NCBI GenBank assembly: GCA_016935315.1
Contig: JAFGRD010000149.1
Location: 62,001 to 126,000, forward strand
Source of the DNA: Pirellulales bacterium
GTDB taxonomy: Bacteria > Planctomycetota > Planctomycetia > Pirellulales > Thermoguttaceae
Direction of reading: 5' to 3'
Length of the DNA stretch: 64,000 nucleotides
A model generated the notes under the pieces. It was not told the origin of the DNA and searched no databases. It saw nothing but the letters and a program-made list of their open reading frames with translations. The position numbers and the translations under genes were made by a program. Below, one piece after another: positions 40,501 to 49,500 of this stretch. Every line of letters starts with the position of its first letter. Position 1 is the stretch's first letter.

Positions 40501-43500
40501 TGGCTACGGCCGGCCTGGGAGGCTTTCAGTTCCGTTTCTCCGTAGCCAACGGCCCGCAGTTCTATCAGGAGTACCGTGTCAACCAATCCACCTCGTTCCT
40601 GCAGCGGTTGGGTGAAGCCCGCGGCACCGGATGGGGGCTGGAGCAGTCGAACCAGACGGTGGCAGTCGACCACGACGGCGACTACGTGGTCGTTTGGACC
40701 AGCTACGGTCAGGACGATCCGAATGATCCCGTCGGCGCCGGCGTGTACTACCGAATGTACAACCGCAACAACGTGCCGCGGACGCCGGAGACACTTGTCA
40801 ACACGACGGTGGTTGGCCATCAGCGCAACGCGACCGTGGCCATGGACGCCGACGGTGATTTCGTGATCGCCTGGGAAGCCCAGGACCCGTTGGACGGGAG
40901 CTGGGACGTCTACGCCCGCCGGTTCAACGCGACGGGCCAGCCTGTCGTCTCCGACACGAACAACAATCAAGCGATCGACGCCGGCGACACGAACCTCGAG
41001 TTCCGTGTCAACACGGCGACCATGGGCGATCAGTTCAGCCCGGCGGTTGCGGTCAACACGACCGGTGACTTCGTCGTGACCTATTCGACGACGTTCGGGC
41101 AGGACTGGAGCTACTTCTTCCACAACCTGTACGCCCGGCGCTACGACTATCAGGGCATTCAGCAGGGTCTGGAGTTCATGGTCAACGCCGCCGACATTCC
41201 GGCGCCGCCGACGGACATGGATTCCGCCGTTGCCATGGACGACAACGGCAATCTTGTCGTTGTCTGGACGCAATGGAACTCCCAGACCGACGGCGTCCCG
41301 TTCCCCACGAACGTGTCCGTCATCAGCCGGTCCTTCGACGTCAACGACGCTGCCACCACAGCCGAGACCACAGTGGGGGCCGGCCGGAATCCGCAATTGG
41401 TACTGGACTCGGCGGGCAGCCCGATTATTGTTTGGGATAGTGGCGGTGCGAATCCGGATGTTCTGTCCAACGTCGTCGGGGTGGTTCACACGGTCAATGC
41501 CGGCAGCCAGGTCAATCCTTCAGTCGGCGTGGACGCCGACGGCGATTTGGCCATCGTCTGGAACGGCAACGGATACCAGCCCGACCCGATCAATCCGGCC
41601 AACGCCGAATTGTGGGTCGATCCCGATTCCGAGGGTGTGTTCATCCGCCACTTCAACCCGCTGGGTACGGCCGTTAGCCAGCAGTGGCGCGTCAACCGCA
41701 CCGAGGGCGGCATCCAGCAATTCCCGTCGATCGCCATGGAGCCGGACGGCGATCACGTCGTGGTTTGGAGCGGGGCCGGGGTGGGTGACCGCAGTGGCAT
41801 CTTTGCCCGCCGCTACGACGAGCCGACCGACACGGCCGGCCCGCTGGTCACCGAGTTGCGGTTGGCAAACGGGCCGCGGCTGAGCGACTCGGAACCGGTC
41901 AGCGGTCCGCTGAGCGAACTCGTCGTGATCTTTGATGAAGAACTCTCGACCACCGGATCAGACAGCGTGACCAACCCGGACAACTGGGTCTTGGCACGCG
42001 GCGGCATCGAGTTGGACGTGATCGGGCAGATCGGCTTCAACCTGAATTCGGCGACGAACAAGTGGGAAGCCGTGATCTCACTGAACAGCCCCTTGATCGG
42101 CGGCCACTACACGCTGACGGCGCGGCACCCGATTGCTGAAGACCCGGCTACCCCTGAGATCGACGGCCAGTCGGGTCTGCGCGACAAGGCGGGCAATCCG
42201 TTGCTGCGGACTGGCGTGTTTCCCGACGGCGGGAGTTACTCGATGGCGTTTTGGGTCGGGCTGGGCGGCGGAGACGTGGAAGTGGCCAGCAACGCCCAGA
42301 CCTATCCGGAAACCTCCGGCGCCGTGGCCTCCGACGCCGACGGCGACCACGTGGTGGCCGTGACCTATCAGACAGGCGGTCTGGATCGGGCCTATGTGCG
42401 GCTATACGAGGCCGACGGGTCCGACGCCACGACCCAACCGAGCGCGTTCTTTGCCGTGACGACGGAATCCCAGTTTGCCGGCGATCAGCAGCGTCACGTG
42501 GCAGTGGCCTCCGATGCCGATGGTGATTTCGTGGTCACCTGGACCAACTACCGCGACGCGAACCACGACGGCCAATATGAGGACGTGGACGTATATGCCC
42601 GCCGGTTCAACGCCGAGGGCGATCCGCAGGGTCTGGCCTTCCGTGTGAATGACTATACTGCCAACGATCAGAAATGGTCCGACGTGGCGATGGATCTCGA
42701 CGGTGATTTCGTGGTCACTTGGACCAGCTACGCGCAGGAGACGAACGGCCAGTTGGGTTCCGGCTACGGCATTTACGCCCGGCGTTACGATTCCTTCGGC
42801 CTGCCTCGAGGGGCCGAATCCCGGGTCAACACGACCACGGCCGGCAACCAGCAGACGCCAAGCGTGGCGATGGACGCCCAGGGCGGATACGTGATCGTGT
42901 GGACCAGCGACCAGAACGGCATCGGCGATGACATCGTGGGCCGCAGCTACTATCCGGACGGCACGCCGGTGATGGGCCTGTTGGGCAGTGAACTGCTGAT
43001 CAACCAGACCACCACGGGCAACCAGCGGTATCCGGACGTCGACATGGACCTCTCGGGACGCCGCGCGGTGGTCACCTGGTCGAGCTTCGGCCAGGACGGC
43101 AGTGGTTGGGGCGTCTACGGCATTGTGCTGGAGCGCGAAAACCTCGATCCGCTCGTGCCCGGCCAGCCGCCGACGCAGACCTTCACGGCCGACCCCACGC
43201 TCCTACCGATGGTGATCCCCGATCCGGGCACGGCTCGGTCGCCGTTGGTGGTCAACCAGAGCCTGTTCATCTACGACGTGAACGTCAACTTGACGATCCT
43301 GCATCCCGACCCCGACGATCTGGAGATCTACCTGATCAGCCCCAACGGCACGCGGATCGCCCTGGCCCGCAACGTGCCCCGGCGTCTGCCGGGCAACGTG
43401 AAGCCGCCCGGATCGGACTTCATGGGAACGACGTTCGACGACGATCTGGGCAGCACGCTGATCACCAATCCTACCGGCTCGCCCCCGGCCGTGCCCGACT

Positions 43501-46500
43501 TCAGCGGCACGTGGGTTCCGGAGCAGTTGCTGCGTGAGTTCGACGGCGAGAACGCCCAGGGAACGTGGTACCTGGAGATCATCGACGAGCAGCCCGGCAA
43601 CCGAGGCGATGTCAGCTACCCGGCGATTACGGACGGCCGAGGAATCTTGGACGACTGGTCGCTGACGATCACTCGCGCCCCCACGGCGCCCGAGTTCCCC
43701 GTCAATACGACCACCCAGGGCAATCAGATCTACTCCAGCGTGGCGGTGGACCACTTCGGCGGCTTTACCGTTGCCTGGAGCGGAATCGGCGACCAGGACT
43801 ATCAGCAGGACGGCACGGACTACGGCGTCTTCTATCAGCAGTTCGATGCGGCGGCCCTACCGTTGCCCGCCGGCGGCGAGGTCCGCGTGAACCGAGAGAC
43901 GATCGGCAATCAGTGGATTCCCTCGGTGGACAACGACGGCCAGGGCAACTTCGTGATCGCTTGGACCGGCGAAGGCAGCGTTCCCGGCGCCACCGACGTC
44001 TACCGTTTCCTCAGCGGCGATATCATCTCGACCGACGACAACGATGGTCCGCTGGTGACCGATGTCCTGGGGCCCAACGGCGATCGTCTGCTGCCGGGCT
44101 ACGTGGCTTGCCCGTCGGTCGCTGTGACGGAAGTGACCGTGGCCTTTAGCGAAGACCTGTCCGTGCGTGGTGGGACTGCCGGGCTGGACAGCGTGCTCAA
44201 CCCGGCCAACTGGACGCTGGAACGCAACGGCGCGGAAATCGTCTCGGGAATTCGTGCGATCAGCTTCCAGCGCAATCCCGACACTCGCAAATACGAGGCC
44301 GTGTTGTCGCTGGACGGCAACGGCATGAGCCCCGGCGTGACTCCGTTGTCCCAAGGCGAGTACGTCGTCACAATCCACCAGACGATTCGCGACGATTACC
44401 TCTACGACGCCCAGGACCCCTACTTCGGCGGCAACCCGCTCAGCGGCTCGTTCGATCTGGGCGCCTTCACCGATCCCGGCGGCACCGGCGAAACACCGTA
44501 CCAGTTCTCGTTCTCGGTCGTCACGGGTTCCCAGGTCGGTCCCGAGATGCGCGTCAACGGGAACACGAATCTGATTCAGCAGATCTCGGAACCGGCGGGC
44601 ACGGGTTTGGGCCAGGAGAACTCGACGCGCTCGCTGGCGGTCGACCACGACGGCGACTTCGTCGTGGTGTGGACCGCCTACGGCCAGGCGGACCCCAACA
44701 GCGCCGACGTGTATCTGCGGCTGTACGACCGGCACAACAACCCGCTGACCGGCGAGGTCCTGGTCAACACGAACATGACTGCGGGCCAGCAGCGCAATGC
44801 GGCGGTCGCCATGGACGCCGACGGCGATTTCGTTGTGGTTTGGGAAAGCGAAGAATCGCCCGGAAGCGGCATGTTCGACGTCTTCGCACAGCGTTACCGA
44901 GCCAACGGCGAAGCGATCGGTTCGGTCATCCAGGTCAACACCGAGACGTACCGCGACCAGCACCACCCGGCCGTGGGCATGAACAGCTTCGGCGACTTTG
45001 TGGTCACCTGGGCCTCGACAGTCGGCCAGGATTTCAGCTTCTTCCACCACAACATCTACGCCCAGCGCTACGATCGGTTCGGCAAGGCGCTGGGGCAGAA
45101 TTTCCGCGTCAACGAGATCGACGTGCCGGTCGGTGGACCCTTGGTCCCCGGCAGCCTGGAAGGCAACCCGGCCGTGGCCGTACGGGACGACCGCTCCTTC
45201 GTTGTCGTCTGGGAAGGCTACTCCGGCCAGGACGGAATGATCCTCGACAGCAATATCATCGGGCGGATCTACGGGCCGACCGGGGCACCCAGGGTCAATC
45301 CGATTACGGGCACGGCCGGCGAGTTCCAGGTCGATGTCAGCGACGATGCCTTCGTCACCGACGCCGCCTACCACTCCAGCCCGGAAGGCGCCTCGGGAGG
45401 AACGATCGGTGACACCGGGCGGCGCACGGCCCGCAATCCGCAAATTGCCGTCGATGGTGTGGGCAACTTCATCGTGGTCTGGGAGAGCTTCCACGACAAC
45501 GACGTGGATTCCGTGGCCGGGGCCGACAGCTACGGCGTCTACTTCCGCGAGTTCTTCGCCGACGGAACGCCGTTGCGGGATGCAGACCACCAGGCCAACC
45601 TGGTGATCACGACGACCGCTCAGCAGACGGCCGGCGGCCAGCCACTCACCGTGCCCGACCCCTTGGTCAACAGCGACAAGTATGCACTGGCGCAGGTGAA
45701 CCCGTCGATCGCCATCGACGCCGATGGCGATTTCGCCGTCGTTTGGAACGGCAACGGTGCCACGGCCGACCAGGTCGATCCGGACAATCCCACGATGGTT
45801 TCCGAATGGGATCGGGAAGGGGTCTTCATCCGCAGCTTCCACGCCAGCTATCGGGAGTTGGATCTCGACGGTGACGGGGCGCCGGACCCGGTGATCGACA
45901 CCGACGGTGACGGCGTGCCCGACGCGCCGCTGGACGACATTCTGCCCGCCTACGTGACGCCGCAGTCGCGGGTCAACCGCACGTCCGGCGGCGTACAGCA
46001 GTTTCCGACCATCGGCATGGAGCCCGACGGCGACAAGATCGTGGTTTGGAGCGGAGTGGGCGTGGGCGACAGCCACGGCATCTTCGTCCGCCGGTACGAC
46101 GAAGCCAGTGATACGGCCGGCCCCATGGCCACGGAGCTCCGCCAAACCGCCAACGGCCTGCTGATCGGCGGCGCCGATCAACTCGCCGGCCCGTTGCAGC
46201 AGGTTACCGTGGTCTTCGACGAAGAGATGGCCACCTCGGGCCCGGGCAGTGTTTTGAACCGAGCCAACTGGACCGTGCTGGACGCCGCGGGCGTTCCCGT
46301 GTCCAACGCCGTCGCCAACGTCCAATTCGGCTTGAACGCCGCGACGAACAAGTGGGAAGCCGTGCTCACCTTCAGCGGCACCGGCCTGGCCAACGGCTAC
46401 TATGAGCTGATCGCCGGCGAGCACCTGACCGATGTCGTTGGAAACGAGTTGCGCTTCAGCGGCCTGCTCCAGTCGTCAGACACCGACCCCATCCGCCGCA

Positions 46501-49500
46501 CGTCGTTCGGATTCGGCGTCACCGGCGCCGGCGCCCCGGGCGTGGGCGTGGAGTTCCCCATCAACCAGTGGCCGCAAGGCTTCGACCAGACCTTCTCCGA
46601 GATCTTCGAGACCGGCTCCGGCCAGGAGCAGAGCAATCGCACGGTGGCCGTGGACAACGACGGCGACTTCGTGGTCGTTTGGACCAGCTACGGCCAGGAC
46701 GATCCAGGCGACCCCGACGGCGGGGGCGTTTTCTTCCGTTTGTTCAACAGCAACAACGAGCCGCTGACCAACGAGATCCAGGTCAACGTCTTCACTGAAG
46801 GGCAACAGCGAAACGCCAACGTGGCCATGGACGCCGACGGCGATTTCGTGATCGTCTGGGAAAGCGAAGGCCAGAACCCCGGCGACGGCTGGGACGTCTA
46901 CGCACGCCGCTACAATTCCGTCGGTACCGCCGTTAGATCGGACACGAATCTCGACCTGAAGGTCGACGAGTTGGACAACAACCTGCCGTTCAGGGTCCAC
47001 AGCGACGGCACCAACGACCAGAGGAAACCGGCCGTGGCCATGGACGACTACGGCAACTTCGTGGTCGTCTGGGGCACCGCCGAACAGGACTTCAGCTACT
47101 TCCGCAACATCTACGCCCAGCTCTACGACTATGCCGGCAGGGAGGTCGGGGACGCGTTCATGGTCAACACGGCGGATCTGCCCGGCGTGGGCGGCTACGA
47201 GATGAATCCGGCCGTGGCCATGGATTCGGTGGGCAATTTCGTGGTGGCTTGGGAACAGGTGACGACACAGGCCAACGGCATAGTCACCGACAGCATCATC
47301 ATGGCCCGCCTGTTCGATCCCACCGGGACTCTCGATCCCAGCGGCGTGGCGCTGTTGCCCGAGTTCCAGGCAGACGGCGGCGCCGGCCAAGGTGGTCAAG
47401 TCCCCAGCGTGGCCCGCACGGCGCGCAATCCGCAAGTGGCGATGGGCGACGCGGGGAACTTCTATCTCGCCGATGAGTTCTACGTCGGCGTTCCCGGCAC
47501 ACCGCTGAGCGGCTATGGGATCGAATGCATCAAGTACGACCTGACGGGCACCGTGGTGCCCTCTAGCTGGGTCAGCCCGCCGTTGCCCATTCCGCGGGAC
47601 GGCGCCCTAAACTGGGTCAATCCCTCCGTGGCCGTAGACGCCGATGGCGACTACGCCTGGGCTTACAACGGACACGCCGCCCAGTTCGATCCGGACGACC
47701 CGACCAATCCGATGCTTGTCACCGGCGAAGACGACGAGGGCGTCTTCGTGATGTTCATCGATTCGGCGAACGAGCTGGTCAGCCCCTACACGCGGGTCAA
47801 CCGCACGACCGACGGCGTTCAGCAGTTTCCGTCCCTGGCCATGGAGCCGGACGGTGACCTGATTGTGGTTTGGAGCGGCTACGGGCCGGGGGACCAGCAA
47901 GGTGTCTTCGCCCGCCGTTACAACGAGACGAGCGACTCCGCCGGCCCCTTGGCCACGGAGCTGCGTCTGACCGACGGCACCCTGGTGGCCGACGGCGACA
48001 ACGTTTTCTACAATCCCACGCAATTGGTGGTCGTCTTCGACGAGCGGATGGCCATCGGCGGCGACGGCAACGTGGAGAATCCCAACAACTGGGCCCTGGT
48101 TCGGGGTGACGGCACGGAGGTCCAGGGGGTGATCTTCGACATCGACTTCGGCCTGAACAAGGCGTACGAGATGGGATTGCCCGGCGCCGTCATTGCAAAC
48201 AAGTGGGAGGCCGTGATCACGTTCGACGGCAACTCGGCTGAAGGTGGATTCGCCCCGTCGACGTTGCCCAACGGCCAGTACACGCTGATCGCCCGCAGCG
48301 CCTTAACCGACGTGGTCGGCAATCCGCTGGCCCGCTCCGGTTACCGACCGGAAGGCACCGCCGCGGATGCCCTCGGCACGCCCGCGACCGATCCGGCCAC
48401 GAGCCCCACGGGCGGCCTGGCGTTCCGCTTCCGTGTCCACGAGACGCTTCCGCAAGACCCGAATCCGGGCGACGTGGACACCTCCGTGCATACGACGCTG
48501 GAATACGACCAGAACGGCGCGGCCGTGGCGCGCAGCCCGCGCGGCGACTACGTCGTCGTCTGGGTCAGCCAGCTCCCGGTCGTCGATCCGAACGCGCCGG
48601 TGGATCCCACCCAGCCAACGCCGCCCACCACGTTCCAAACGGACATTGTTGCCCAGCGCTTCGACGCGTTCAGCCGGCCGATCGGCGCCGAGTTCGTCGT
48701 CAACAGCATCGTCTTGGGCAATCAGAGCGAGCCCGACGTGGCCATGGACGCCGAAGGCAACTTCGTGGTGACGTGGTCCGGTGCCGGTGAGCTGCTCGGC
48801 GATGCCTCCGGCATTTTCGCCCAGCGCTTCAACAAGCTTGGCGAGAAGGTGGGCGGGCAGTTCCGCGTCAACGGGATCACGAGCAAAGTTCAGAAAGAGC
48901 CGTCGGTTGCCATGGACCTGGCCGGTGCGTTTGTCGTCAGTTGGACCAGCGACGGCCAGGACGGTTCGTTCAACGGCGTCTTCGCCAGGCAGTACTCGGC
49001 GGCGGGCCAACCGCTGAGCAGCGAGTTCCAGGTCAACACCACCTGGACCAACTCGCAGCAGACGTCCGACGTGGCCATGGACGCCGACGGCGACTTCGTC
49101 GTGGTTTGGGCCGCCCAAGGTCAAGATTCCAGCGGCGCTTGCGTCGTCGGGCGCCGCTACAACAGGAGCGGCCAGGCCCAGGGCGGCGAGTTCCGCGTCA
49201 ACCAGTACGAGTTCAACAATCAGACGCAACCGGCCGTCAGCATGAGTTACGACGGCGGCTTCGTCGTGGCTTGGGCAAGCTTCTTCCAGGAGCAGGACGC
49301 CGACTACGGCATCTATGCAAGGCGCTACGCCAACACCGGCGCCGCGTTGGGCGACGAGTTCCACGTGAACACCCACACGGCCAGCCGACAACACCAGCCC
49401 GACGTGGCCATGGACCACCAAGGCAGATTCGTCGTCGTCTGGACCTCGTACGACCAGGACGACAATCCCGAGAATGCCGAGGTGTTGCACGACGACGGAA

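Noticed and set aside
36744-41489. A 1581-codon open frame on the - strand inside the giant gene (and others at 29856-33023, 43857-46424, 48303-50033 and 50082-51476)
   Set aside because: The + strand repeats use codons such as GAC GGC GAC, whose complements never give stops, so long antisense frames are expected. Their translations are repetitive Val/His/Arg/Gly-rich sequence without domains, start sites or partners.
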